DNA of 64,000 bases. Origin: Posidonia oceanica. Taxonomy: Eukaryota > Streptophyta > Magnoliopsida > Alismatales > Posidoniaceae. Position numbers and translations under genes: made by a program. Location of the stretch: contig JAZBRS010000023.1 of NCBI GenBank assembly GCA_037176725.1, positions 30,313,001 to 30,377,000 of the forward strand, in the 5' to 3' direction. How positions within the stretch are numbered: the first letter of the stretch is position 1; every line of letters starts with the position of its first letter. The notes beneath the pieces were generated by a model. That model saw only the letters and a program-made list of their open reading frames with translations. It was not told the origin of the DNA and did not search any database. Positions 1-11,345 of this stretch are shown here, piece after piece.

Positions 1-882
1 GGGATGTGGGGACGGTTGGAGTTCAGAAAATTCTAGAAAAGGTGGTAGTTAGGGTTAGTCGCCGGTTCAGCTGGCGACTAAGGCTAGCAACTGCTCAGTC
101 AAAATGTGAGACGACCGGGAACGAGGCCACGATTGTTAGTCGTCGGTTGAGCTGGCGCCTAACGGTCGAGGGGGGAGTGGGAAATAACTGTGGAAAAGCG
201 GTTCAAAAGGAGCCACGATTGTTAGTCGCCGCATGGAGTGACGCTTAATGGTCAAGGATCGTGGGGAAGATCGAGACGGTTCCAGAACCGCTCAGTCACC
301 TCATGAGCTGGCGCTTGAGGGTTGAGGGGATCGTGTGAAGCAACTGCTGCCCACGATCGCCCAGTCACCTTTCCAGGTGACGTCCACATGGGTCGCCTCC
401 TCAAATGGCTTTTGACTGAGCCGCTTCCTCAGATGGCTCTTGGAGCAGTCGGGTGGCCAATGGGCGACGGCCCTAGTCGCCTCTTTAGGCGACAACTATC
501 TGGGTCACCTCCCCAACTGGCTACTATCAAGTTTAGGTCATTTCTAGCCCTTTTCCTGGGTTTTTGTTAGAGGAAACAAGATAGAAGGCCGAGAAACTAC
601 AGATAGTCTATGAAATCAAGGAGGCATCTCTGTTAACTCAAATCTAGTTTTAAATCTGAGCAGAAGTGAAGGATACCTAGGGTACTTGGACTTGTTACGA
701 GCCTAAGTGAGTTAGCTCTGCCACAGCCAACAACCTAGGTCTAGGTAGGCTCGAGTGATGCCTTAAAGAAGTCAAGGAATATCCAGGAGATGTGTTATCA
801 AAACTTAGGCACGAGATTTGGGACGCCTCAAGGTTTCTATCCTCTGAAGAACCCTTAGAAATGCGAAAATAGGATATTTACA
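1..882 (-). repeat. Element A 3' LTR (partial)
   Basis: Aligns without gaps to 32431-33312 (882 bp each), with about 43 mismatches by hand count (about 5 percent), mostly transitions. On the minus strand the LTR begins TGTAAATATCC at 882 and continues past the left window edge. It contains six imperfect palindromes with AGTCGCC/GGCGACT arms (54-81, 136-162, 222-248, 291-318, 362-382, 473-497). No coding sequence is supported. Confidence 0.92.
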
Positions 883-899
883 GATGCCCCTCCTTGGAG
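883..899 (-). other. Polypurine tract of element A
   Basis: On the minus strand CCAAGGAGGGGCATC lies directly against the TG that opens the 3' LTR. The same purine tract sits at 49512-49526 directly before the 3' LTR of element B. It is the expected primer site for plus-strand DNA synthesis and it fixes the orientation of A as minus. Confidence 0.85.
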
Positions 900-1908
900 T
901 TGATCTTGGAACAAGATCGGGTCCAAGGCAAGAACGATGTCCTATTGAGCATTTCCTGAAAAGGGGAGCTCCATCTCAAACAACTTGCCACTGAAGTAAC
1001 CAAAGGAAAGATAAAAAGAGGGTTTAAATTGCCGTCAAATTGGAGACTCAGGCATGGAGGGGTCAAGTCGGTTTCGGATCTTGTGTCGCAGCCGAAGTCA
1101 AGACCAGGTCAACCATGTAGAAGTGTTCCAACGGGCAAGCACTAAGGAGGAAATCGTGGGGTGTTATTCCGGCACGATCGAAAGGAGAGTGTGACATATT
1201 GTTTGAGACTATACTTAGATTGGAATTGATAAGAGGATAGGTATGAACTAGGTTGGCTCTAGGAGAATCATATACCTAAAGGGTTTCTAACACTCTTGAA
1301 GAACAATGCTCTGTCTGTGCTCCACTTCCAATGATATGAGAAAATGCATGGGTGCATGATTCAAACACATGATAATAATGCAAGGTCAACACGCGATGCA
1401 ATGAATGGTCCATATGCTAGGTTAGGCCGGCGGGGTACAGTTGGTCCCAAACCATATGGACATATGCAAAATGAATGAATGCAATTTGTTGTGGTCAAGT
1501 GTTTTCCGTCCTTGAGTGTGACCAGCACTCTCTAGAAAGGACCATCGTCCCACAACTCGATTTGGCAAGTAAAGAGGTTCCGTGCAAAGAGAACCGGGTG
1601 AGGGAGTGAACCCTTCATTTGCCAACCTGATGTGTCGTCTGGTGTTCGCAGTGTTTGCGGCAGGTGGTGTGTGAACTCAAGGCAAGAGTTCACTCCTCGG
1701 CTTCGCAGTAGTAGATAGTCTGATGGGTTAGTCGCCTCTTGACTGGGCGGCTATGCTAGTTGCCGTTTGTTGGGGCGACGTGCGATCTCCTGGCGTATTT
1801 AATTCAGAAACCGTTTTAAACCCTGATTCTTTTGATAAGGGGAGATAAAAGACTGCCGTCCTTGCTTTTCAGGAAGCATTCTGCACAAGTGAACCCTTTA
1901 TCTTGACC
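900..1908. other. Element A non-coding segment between LTR and antisense gene 1
   Basis: No open frame is supported. The segment matches 48458-49511 of element B in inverted orientation, so it is a conserved part of the family. Two AGTCGCC-type palindromes lie at about 1728-1783. It likely contains the promoter of antisense gene 1 near its right end. Confidence 0.6.
1841..1852 (+). promoter_or_regulatory. Candidate TATA-like promoter of antisense gene 1 (A)
   Basis: GGAGATAAAAGA lies about 57 bp upstream of the gene 1 ATG. Element B has a matching GGGGATAAAAGG upstream of its gene 1 copy (48515-48526), although the surrounding bases differ. The role as a TATA box is inferred from position and conservation. 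Confidence 0.45.
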
Positions 1909-3268
1909 ATGAAGCTTCCTTCCTTCTCTTCTTCGACTTTCCAAGTGAAGAGGGTGGTTGACATCCCCAACCATTTGATGAAAGCTATCTGGGATGACCA
2001 GGTATGTTCTCCTCTTTGTCTTTGCATGCTTCTCCTTGTGGTTTTGCCTCTGAAGGTTGCTTGTTTAGGCCGTAGTGAACCTCACGGGATGTCTGGACTT
2101 CCACAATTCTTTCCGGTATACTCTGCCGTGGGTGGCTGGCTTGATCAATCGAGCAGAGAATAACAGGCATCTCTTCAAGTGTAGTGGTTTCGACGAGCTA
2201 CTCGATTTGATTCGCACGCCTGTGCCTTGGCCATTGTTGCATGCCTTGATGGCTTTCTGGAATTGTTCTTTCAATACCTTCAATCTTCCTTGTGGGGAGA
2301 CATTGATCACATGTGAGGAGGTATCCTCTTTGCTTGGGTTGGCAGTGGAATCTACTGAAGTGGCAGATGATCGCTTCGCCATTTCTGTTGAGACAGTGGG
2401 CTCCAGAAAGATAGGCGGGTATTTAGAAATGGATCAGGAGGCTAGCAAGGCTCTGATGCACTCGGGGAGGCTCTTTCTTCGAGGCCTGTGGGAGGTTCTT
2501 AGCCCTAGGCAACTTGCTGAGGCCGAGCTGAGGAAGTGCTTGTTTGTAGCAGTTGGTGGCCTTGCCTTGTTTGCAGATGCAAATTTCACAATGGATCTTC
2601 ACCATGTGGATCTCCTGATGTTGGCGGCTGTTTGTCCAGATTTGTGCTTGGCTCCTGCTGTGTTGGTTTACACTATGGAGGGGCTCACCAGTGCCTCTTG
2701 TTCAGGGAAATTCTTTGGTTCTCCACTACTGTTGCATAGGTGGTTCATGTCCCATTGCTGTTGTGATACAGATTTTGCAGGTCTGAGCTTCCATGACTCC
2801 GTTCTTCGTCTGGGACGCTTGTCACTATAGGATTTTGACTTTGTTCCGAAGCTGCCTGGAGCTCATAAGGCGCGGGTGATGAGCACAGTTCACAGTAACC
2901 TTGAGCTCGTCCTGGTGGGTGCCACATCATTTGTGCTGTATCCCATCCATCGTTGTCCACGTCTGCTGAATCAGGAGCTAGTTGTCCAGGCTGATGTAGT
3001 TCTGACCCCTCCGATCCACGCTCGCAAGGAAGACGATGACCGAGATGAGAGGATGGTCCTGGAGTACATAGCACGTTGGGTTTACATCGGCAGGCAAGTG
3101 TCTCTGAGTGCGCTTCGGCTTTTTGCAACTGCTCGGGAGTCCCAGGAGTCGAAGTACGTGAAGTGGTATACACGGTACTGCCCCACTCCTCAGAAATACG
3201 CTGATGATAGGCGGGAATTCCTGAAGATGCTTGGACTCAACCGCTCGAGCATGACAATGCATGGCTGA
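1909..3268 (+). pseudogene. Antisense gene 1 of element A: PMD-like protein
   Basis: Two exons: 1909-2001 (31 codons, ATG at 1909) and 2069-3268 (399 codons plus stop). The 67-nt intron is GT-AG and phase 0. The protein would be about 430 residues. The core pattern (L..FW...NTF.LP.GE..IT.EEV..LLGL, around 2230-2345) is the signature of the plant mobile domain superfamily. It may fit the related families seen in Ogre-type elements better than PMD itself. One in-frame TAG at 2828-2830 replaces a CAG that is still intact in the B copy, so the gene is lightly damaged. It runs antisense to gag-pol and head-to-tail with gene 2. A and B proteins share about 75 percent identity over a 107-residue stretch by hand count. 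Molecular function is unknown; host PMD proteins act in silencing and genome stability. Confidence 0.8.
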
Positions 3269-3761
3269 TTATGTTTTAAACTTTAAGTTGAGGTTGAGTT
3301 GAATCATGTCTTAGTTTTTAAGTTTAAGTTTGGGTTGAATTATGTTTCAGTTCTTGAATTTGAGTTTGGGGTTGAATTACATTTTAGCTTCTGAATTGTG
3401 TTTTGTCATTTGTTAATGTATAGGTTTGTGTTTTAGAGGGGAATTAATGGATGAAACCCTCTACCGTTATTAGCCACCGCTCAATATGGCGCCTGGACCA
3501 GTCGCCTCCTTTTAGGGTGTCTAGCGTCGCACCTCCCTTGAGGGTTCAAATTGAGGCGGGAAAGTCGGCGTGCGAAGAAGCTGAAGGGTTAGTCGCTGAT
3601 TGCGGAGGCGCCCTTCTAAGTTGCCTCTTTTTCTGGCGACCAGGGTATGAGTCCAGTTGAAAAACTGGACCGTTACCCCTTTGTTCCTGTGCTCCCAAAC
3701 CAATTTTTTCCTTCTTCTTCGTTCAGCAGTGACCTCTAGTGTTTCGACGGCGATCTCCGGC
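3269..3761. other. Spacer between antisense genes 1 and 2 (A)
   Basis: The left half is T-rich and slightly repetitive. The right half holds more copies of the AGTCGCC/GGCGACC palindrome (about 3465-3530 and 3590-3645). No credible coding frame. It should contain the 3' end of gene 1 and the promoter of gene 2. Confidence 0.55.
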
Positions 3762-6700
3762 ATGGTGCGACAGCTTCCGGCTGCGGCTTCGCTTCCCCTT
3801 CCTCCTTGTTCTCCGATGGCAAGCGGCGGCAGCGGAGGTGACGCGAGTGGCGACCCTGTTCCTTCTTCCTCCTCCCTTTTGAGTGACAGAGAGGGGGATG
3901 TCGGTGTTGAAGGTGGCAGTGCGGGTGGTGGCGCTGGTGGTGGTGACAGCGGCGTGGGTGATCGGCCTCGTCGGCGACAGAGGTAATCCTCCCCCCCTTT
4001 TTTATTGATTTGTTTGTTTTTGAATTATGAATGTAACTAGGAGAGTGAATTCCATGGAAATTTTAGGTTTTTAGATTTAGGTTTATTATAGAAATTTTAT
4101 TTCAGTTATAGTTTTTAAAAAAAAAATTCGATTTTTGCTTAAAAATTCAGTTTTCTGTTTTTAGTTTAATTAATTAATTAATTCTGTTTTTATTTAGTTT
4201 AATTCTGTTTTTCTGTTTTAATTTAGTTTAATTAAATTCTGTTGTAATTAATTTAGTTTAATTCTGTTTTTAATTAATTTAGTTTAATTAAATTCTGTTG
4301 TAATTAATTTAGCTTAATTCAATTAAAAATTCAGTTTAAAAATTCAGTTTAAAGATTCAGTTTTTTGATTCAGTTTTTTGATTCAGTTTTTGATTCAATT
4401 AAAAATTCAGGTTTTAGTTTTAATTTAAAATTCAGTTTTTAGTTTTAATTTATGGAAAATCTGAATTTTTAAGTACCAATTGTGGAGATTTAGATTTAAA
4501 CTCAATTTTGTTTAGTTGCGGAAGTTTATATTTAAATTTAGTTGTGGAAATTTAGATTCAAACTCAATTTGGTTTAAGTTAATGGAAAATTGATGTAAAT
4601 TCAGTTATTGGATTTAGTTATTTAAAGTTATGTTTTAAATGTTAAATTTCTGATGTGAATGTGAATGTGAAAGGGAAATGGTAAATGTGAAATGTGAATG
4701 GAAATTTTGTGTGGAATTTGAGTGGAAATTCATTTTTATGGAAATTTGAATGTTTATTCAGTCTTTCTTTGTAGAAATATGTATGTATGTTACCAATCTG
4801 CAGGAAAATAAAATTTTTTAGTTGAAATTATAGGGGAGGTTATGGCGAATTTTTCCCAGAAATTTAAGAGATTTCTATGGAATTTTAGATTAATTTTTGG
4901 GATTGTCAATTCAGAATAAAGGATTTTTGTTACCTAAATGGATTAGTGAAAGGCTTAAGTTGGTTTAGAGTTGGATCTTTAATTTTTGAATTTTAGGGTT
5001 AGGATATTAAAGTTGGGGTTTAAAGATGATCTTTTTTTAGAACATTAAAAGGATGAATTTCTAAAGGTGGATTTTAAAGAATGGATTTTAAAGATTGATT
5101 TCAAGGATGGATTAAAAGATGGACTTCTAAAGATTAATTTTAAAAGATGGATTTTAAAAATGGAATTTAAAAGGAGATGGATAAGAAGATGGATTTAAAA
5201 GAAAGATTTAAAAAGAAAGATTTAAAAAGAAGATGGATTAAAAGATGGATTTTAAAAAGATGGGTTTTAAAAAATGGGTTTAACAAAAGAAGGATTAAAA
5301 AAAGATCAATTTTAAAAGATGGATTTAAGTTGAATTGAAGTTGAATTTTAGGAGTTTTAATTTTAAAGATTTTTAAGGATTGGATTTTAAGTTTAAGTTG
5401 GTTAGTTAAAGTGATGTCTTTCTTTTCCGTTTTTGTTGGTTATGTGGATTACTTAATGTTCAGGGAAACGATTAAGGAAATTATTAATGACTTTAACTGA
5501 CTATGCTCTGCTTGTGACACCATTTCAGGGCTTCTGACGAGGAAGCTGAGACGAGGAGGGACGAGGCCGGTCCTTCCACTACGGATGCGAGCTCCTCTCG
5601 TCCCCGCAAGCTCCGGGCGAGGCATCCACGTGCGCTGTCTCCTGTCCAGCCTGAGGTTGGTGACGGGGGTGTCCCCGATTCAGGTGTGGTCCCCTCTCCT
5701 CCTAGGAGAGCCCGTACAGCGATAGAGCTCGCAGAGCTAGGACAAGTGAGGTTATTTTATGTGTTTTTGGCTTTTATTAAGTTACTTTGCTTGATTGTTA
5801 TTAAGTTACTAATGTTTTTAATGTTTTCTTTTATACCAGATGCCATTGTCGAGCCAGACGCGCTCTGGCTAGAATGACTTGCATGAGACGTACATCGACC
5901 TCCCAAAGTTCTAGCGGGCGAGACTTGCGAGGATGGGCTTCAGCCATTTCTTGGAGATTATGCCCTTTGAGATTTACCTCGGACTTCTAGTTTCTTTTGC
6001 CGAGAGGTACAACAGGAGTTCCGGCAGCTTCATCTTTCACGTGGGCGAGATGATGATCACTCTGGAGGACGTAGTTTGGCTGGTGGGACTAAGGGTTGAC
6101 GGAGAGCCTGTGGTGGTGCCTTTGCAGGCCTGCTATGGTGACGAGCTAGAGGCTTGTTATGGAGCGCGACCTCCCCCTTCTGGTCGTTTCCATACACGCG
6201 TCAACTTCAAGTGGCTGAAGGACCGACTGGACAACCTTCTTCTTGTTGACGAGGTGACCCTAGACATAGTGGATCAGCAGATCCGGCTCTTTTTGTCCAT
6301 TCTATTTCATAGACTCTTCTTCGGCACATCTTCATAGATGTTACATGCTGATTTTGCTCCTCTCCTTCTACATGTGGAGGGGATTGGTAGATACTCCTGG
6401 GGTTCAGCTGTGTTGGTCTATCTGATTTCTCGGCTGGAGTCTTTTGCTGCGGGCCAGACCCGCTCTCTTTTGGGTTGTCTTCCCCCTTTTCAGGTTTGTG
6501 CTTTACTTATTTGCTTGCCTTCTGTTTGTTTGACTGTTGCTGACTTCGAACTGTTCCTTTGTGTGACAGGCCTGGATCTTTGAGCACTTTGTGTACCTTC
6601 ATCCTGGAGTCCCAGGAGATGGTCCCATCAAGTTTCCCCGGGCTCGGCGGTGGAGCGAGGTGCAGTTGGCTCCGGAGCAGATTCGCCCTGTGAGACATCT

Positions 6701-8312
6701 GGGCCGCTTCCTATTAGAGATCCTCCCAGAGGAGTGGGTGAGTTTCAGTGCTTAGATCCCTCTCTCTCGCACAGTTTACTAGTTTCTGACTGATTTGTGC
6801 TTGCAGGTTGTCTGGAGACCCTACTTTGAGGGTGAGCATGCTGATGAGGAGCCCGTGGCGTGCGGTTCCCACTTGTTCTTTCGGGAGTGCTGGCTTTTTA
6901 GCCTCTTCCGGTGTCACTACAGTCAGGTGGGCCGTGTCCTGTGACAGTTCGGCCTTCGACAGGTTGTTCCGGTGGCAGGTCCTGCGGATTGCTCTCGGGG
7001 ATCCATTTGGGGAGGTCGGACTGATACTCCTCAGTGGTTTGGAGAGCAGCTCGAGAACTGGTGCTCGGGTGGCACAGAGCCCCCTTCTGGTGGTTCTACA
7101 GAGACAGAGGCAGCGTGGAGGACCTGGTTTGATTCTGAGTTTAGCCGTCTGATTGTCTTCCACCGCGACGTCTTTTATGGTCGCTCCAACGTACCGATGG
7201 GCGTTGGTCCTAGTGTGAGCATTGGCGACCTTCGTCACGAGTTGGCGATTGCTCGCAGCCATATTGAGGAGCTGGTAAGCAATCCCTTTTGGTGCTGTGT
7301 TATTCTACTGCTCCTTTACTTGTTCACTTGCTTACGTATCTTCCTTGTTTGCGCAGATGGACGCTTCAGAGGGGATGACTAAGGCATTCAGGACTCAGCA
7401 GGAGCAGCACTCCTTGAGAGTGGCGGAGCTGCTGCGGGAGAGGGACGATCTCCTGTCACAGAAGGACGAGCTTCGAGCACGAGTGAGTCTAGTTTCCCCT
7501 TGTTAGTTGTTCGTGCCTGTTTCTACTTGTCTAATTGTTGTCTTTGCTTTGATACAGGCTGAGGGTGCTTCGACGAGTGCAGAGCCTGCCCCTACTACCA
7601 CCACAGATCCAGTCGCTTCCCGTGCCGAGGGCGTACTTGCTGAGGAGGTCCAGGCTCGCGATTCAGAGGTATTACTGCACTTTTCTTGCTTTAAGTACTT
7701 GTAAATACTTGTCCTCTAACTCGTATGGCTTCATTGTGCAGATTCAGGCGATGATGGATTTGATCCAAACACCTCCGACCACTGGTCCCACTCAGAGTCA
7801 GCTTGACGATGCCTTGGGGCGTGCTGACGAGTTACAGGAGTGCCTGAGCTAGCGCGAGAGTCGTATCCAGGAGTTAGAGGCTCGTGTGGCGGCATCTGAT
7901 GCGGCAGCGGCTAGGGCTCAGTTTGAGGCTACTTCCCTGAGAAGGGTATTTCTGTTCTGTCTTTAATGCTTTAGTTGTAGCTAGCCTTTCTGTTTTCTGT
8001 TTATAAACTGCTCTAATTCTATGATTTGTTTTATTTCAATTGAGCGATTTCCATGGGCGGCAGATGCGGGAAATGGAGATACGGCTGATGCAGACAGAGA
8101 CAGTGGTTGCGACAGTGCTTCCTGGTGCTGATGTGGCTGATCTGATGCCTGCCCCTGTTGCTGCAGCTCCTGTGGGGTCGGGACATTCTAGGGTCTTGAC
8201 GGCTGAGCAAATCACGAGAGCGCGGTGTTCTCCCCACCTTGAGATGGTTCGCTCCATCTTGAGGGAGCCTCGGGAGAGGAGTCGGAGTGGAGCGACGTCT
8301 TCTGTGGCGTAG
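3762..8312 (+). pseudogene. Antisense gene 2 of element A: plant mobile domain protein with coiled-coil tail
   Basis: Nine exons can be placed by GT-AG borders and by agreement with the B copy: 3762-3982, 5529-5745, 5840-6493, 6570-6737, 6807-7274, 7357-7482, 7558-7668, 7742-7945 and 8040-8312, about 813 codons. All junctions after the first are phase 0. Exon 1 is Gly/Ser-rich and exon 2 is basic. Exon 3 carries the plant mobile domain, with the GEMMITLEDV..L.GL.VDG motif at about 6040-6105. Exons 6-9 are charged, heptad-like sequence suggesting a coiled coil. Premature stops are at 5870, 5912, 6335, 6942 and 7850. The last acceptor reads AA where AG is expected. The B copy still has Q or R at several of these stops. 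The gene lies antisense to gag-pol. A silencing-related role is inference from host PMD proteins (MAIN/MAIL1 family). Confidence 0.85.
3983..5528 (+). repeat. Large AT-rich first intron of antisense gene 2 (A)
   Basis: 1546 bp from a GT at 3983 to an AG at 5528. It contains degenerate short repeats of a TTAATTAATTTAGTTTAATTCTG-like phrase (about 4160-4400) and a GATGGATTTTAAAAGA-like phrase (about 5040-5330). No coding potential. The B copy has a similarly AT-rich region at about 45065-46370. Confidence 0.7.
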
Positions 8313-9854
8313 CCCGCGCCGAGGCCTCGAGGCGACGGACGTGAGGGTAGCGGCGAGTCCAGTCATTGAGCTTGTACCTTTCTTTTTGTCAGAGTCTGTA
8401 CTTTCCTTTTGCAAGAGTCTGTACTTGTGAATATTCATATGAAAGGTTTTTTTTTGTTTCGCTTTGTTTCCTGCACATGCTTACTTTTCTTGTTAGTAAT
8501 CAATGAGCATACCTTCCTTGGTGAAAGATTTGGCTAAGTTAACTAATTAATCAAAGAGAAGGTATGTCAAATGAAAAGATTTAAGCTAAGTTAATTAATT
8601 AACAAGGGGCATAACAGATGTTAATACAAAGAAAGCGTTCTTACTTTAAATGGGTGGAGGGAATTAATTTCTAGCCTCAGTTAAAGAGATGGAAATCAGA
8701 GCCCAGTAGACGCTGATTATGAGTCATTCGTGGATGTTCTAAAGATCATTATGCGAGTAATGTCTTTGTTGAGAGAGCGCACCCAAGCCGTGAGACACGC
8801 TTGAGTAGGATGCTAACTTCGAATCCTGGTGAGTCGATGGTTGCATCATCGGCCAGATTAACTTCAGTTTTCCTACTTACTAAGTTCTCATTTGTAGGTA
8901 GGTTGGATGTCTTGGTTTTTTTCTAGGTTTTGTAATTTTTTTGGTGTTTTGGGTTATGTGATTTTTTTGGGTTTTTGGGTTATATGATTTTTTTTTGGTT
9001 TTTGGATTATATGATTTTTTTGGTTTTTGGATTATATGATTTTTTTGGTTTTTTGGGTTATATGATTTTTTTTTGGTTTTTGGATTATATGATTTTTTTG
9101 GTTTTTGGATTATATGATTTTTTTGGTTTTTTGGGTTTTTCTAATGGGGAAAGATGAATACCTACTTTAAGCATTAGCCTCGGGGTCTGTTTCAACCAAA
9201 TGAGTGGGCCCTACATTCGTGGACATGTTCCTTGGGCCATGCCTGCACCCTTTTAGAGACTTTGGTTCACACACCAGTCCTTACTTGGGTTGCTACTCTC
9301 TGGGCCTTTTCAGTCCTTGACCACCTAGGGTTGCTTACTCCTTGCCTGTTAGTGAGAATAGGACAGGAGAAGTCTTGGGATATAGTGAACTCTCGGTTTT
9401 GGCTTAGGCCTTGATCCTGCTTGCCTTTCTTTAATCCTTAATGCATCTTTCTATGGTTTATACTTTTAGATGCACAAACAGCATTTGCCATGCTCTTTTC
9501 CGCTCTTTGGACAACTCTTTGCTGACCTCTTTTAGTTGGACAGTTTCTTTTACTGTCTCTTTTCGTTTGTTCCTTACTTGGACAACTTCTTTGCTGCCTT
9601 CTTTCCTCTCTGTTTGGGTGGTTTTTTGCCGCCGTCTTTTCTTGACGCTTTCTAGGTTACTTTGGCAAGCAGTTTGTACTCTAAGCCTCCGCTCCGAGCC
9701 TACTTTTCCCTTACCTTCCTGTACGGTGTGTACGTGGAGACAGGACAAGGTATGGGTCCCCCCAGGTGTTCCCCTTCCTATTGGCTTTGGGAATCTTTCC
9801 CTTTTCCGGCTTGGTGGTAGGCCCTAAGTCTCTTCAATGATATAGACATGCTGA
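8313..9854. other. Spacer between gene 2 and integrase 3' ends (A)
   Basis: Convergent region between the 3' end of plus-strand gene 2 and the 3' end of minus-strand pol. It matches 40869-42289 of B in inverted orientation. It includes a minisatellite at about 8938-9140. I see no real gene: open frames here come from T-rich or low-complexity sequence. Confidence 0.6.
8938..9140. repeat. T-rich minisatellite (TTATATGATTTTTTTGGTTTTTGG units)
   Basis: Tandem units of about 25-45 bp built from TTATATGA, a T-run, GGTTTTTGG and GGTTTTTTGG, repeated at least seven times. Element B has the complementary A-rich array at about 41560-41745 in the matching place, so the array predates the split of the two copies. 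Confidence 0.85.
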
Positions 9855-11340
9855 TCAAGGGTAGTATCTTTTCAGGTGCATTGCATTCCAAGGGTCAAGA
9901 AGATCTGTTCCGTTATGGGACAATCGATAAGCATTCCTTGGATATGCAGCAACCACTATGTAGGGTCCTTCCCAGTTTGGCTTTAACTTTCCCTTAGGGT
10001 GGGGCTTATTGTAAGGCAACACTTCTTTAAGCACTAGATCACCAATTTTAAACTTGCGTTCGATTACTTTCTTTTGGTAAGCCTTGGTTAACCTTTGTTG
10101 GTAGACACACGTATACTCGGCGGCTGCCAGCCGTTTCTCATCAAGAAGTTCTAAATGAAGGAGTAAAGCTTGCCTCTTTTCTTCGGCAGACATTCTCCTA
10201 TCAATCTTAACTCTTAATGAGGGGATCAGGATCTCGTATGGGACCACTGCTTCCATACCAAAGGATAAAGCATAGGGGGTTTGACCCGTTACCGTCCTTA
10301 TGGTGGTGCGGTATGCCTATAATGCATTAACAAGCTTATCTGACCAATCCGATCCCTTAGCGTCTTCTACCGTCTTTTTAATGATTTTGATTAAGGTTTT
10401 ATTAGTAGCTTCTGCTTGACCATTCCCTTGCGGGTAATACGTGGAAGAGTGGTGTAGAGTGATACCAAATTTTCAGTATAATTGTTTGAACTCTTTTGAG
10501 ATGAAGATTGGTCAGTTGTCTGCTATTAAGGCTTTAGGCACCCCGAACCTTGCGATGATATTTCACTGTACGAATCGGCACAGGGTTGTGGCCTTGATGT
10601 TTGCGAACGCCTCTGCTTCTGCCCATTTGCTGAAGTATTCCGTCACCGTTAGGATGAAAGTGTTGCCTTTCCCTGATGGATGGGTCCCACCACATCGAAG
10701 GCCCACATGGAGAAAGGCCATGGTGTTTATAAAGCATGAAGCGCTGAAGCTGGAGCATGGATCTTGTTGGCGTGCAACTGGCAACTCTTGCACTGCTTGA
10801 CTTTGCTTGCGCAGTCAGCTTCCATGGTAGGCCAGTAGTACCCCCTTCTGATGATCATTTTAGCCATGAATTGGGAGTTGATGTGGCCCCCGCAGACTCC
10901 CTCATGCGTTTCCTTAAGAATCTTAGCTGACTCAGATGCATCCACACATCGGAGTTCGATCCCTAAGGGTGTTCTCCGAAAGAGTGTGTTGGCTCTGATG
11001 TAGTACTTCGTAGCCATCATACTCAGTGCTTCTCTGTCCTTGGGAGTTGCATAGGTCGGGAAGGTGCGATCTTGTACATAATTCTGTATGTCATAATACC
11101 ACGGGTTGCCATCGTCATTTACTTCTCTAGCTCCTTGATAACTGACCTCTATGCATATGAAGTTTTCCTGGTTTAGCTCCTCTTTGAGTTCTTGAACCCA
11201 TGCGGCGGTAGACCCCACTGTGGGAGTGCTGATTCTTCTCACCATAATGGATTGCTCGTCTGCCTCTGAAATGAAGGGGAGCGAGGATGCCAATGAGGCC
11301 AATGAATCAGCCAGGATATTGTTGCTTCTAAGTGCGTGCA
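9855..11340 (-). pseudogene. Element A archaeal RNase H C-terminus and integrase
   Basis: Minus-strand continuation of pol after the L1 insertion. It opens in the last part of the archaeal RNase H (the ..LRSNNILADSLASL block with its final Asp), passes a connection region and enters integrase. The zinc-binding H-H-C-C segment and the WAFDVV, ADN and GQAEATN catalytic blocks are recognisable. The C-terminal GDLVLKEVLP..KPNWEGPYIV block (about 9870-10050) is the usual end of Tat-type integrase. Several stops break the middle part (for example after HAL near 10727 and in the ADN block). Compared with B (39397-40868) the order is identical. Not functional. Confidence 0.9.
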
Positions 11341-11345
11341 CATAC
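11341..11345. other. Target site duplication of solo LTR L1 (left)
   Basis: CATAC here and CATAC at 17396-17400 flank L1. Removing L1 and one copy restores the archaeal RNase H reading frame of A exactly (MYVHALRSN, as in B). Confidence 0.95.

Noticed and set aside
8975..9157. Short Phe/Leu/Tyr-rich open frame
   Set aside because: Encoded entirely by the T-rich minisatellite.
9441..9827. Open frames in the spacer after integrase
   Set aside because: No conservation as protein with the B spacer, which has stops in the matching frame; no domain.
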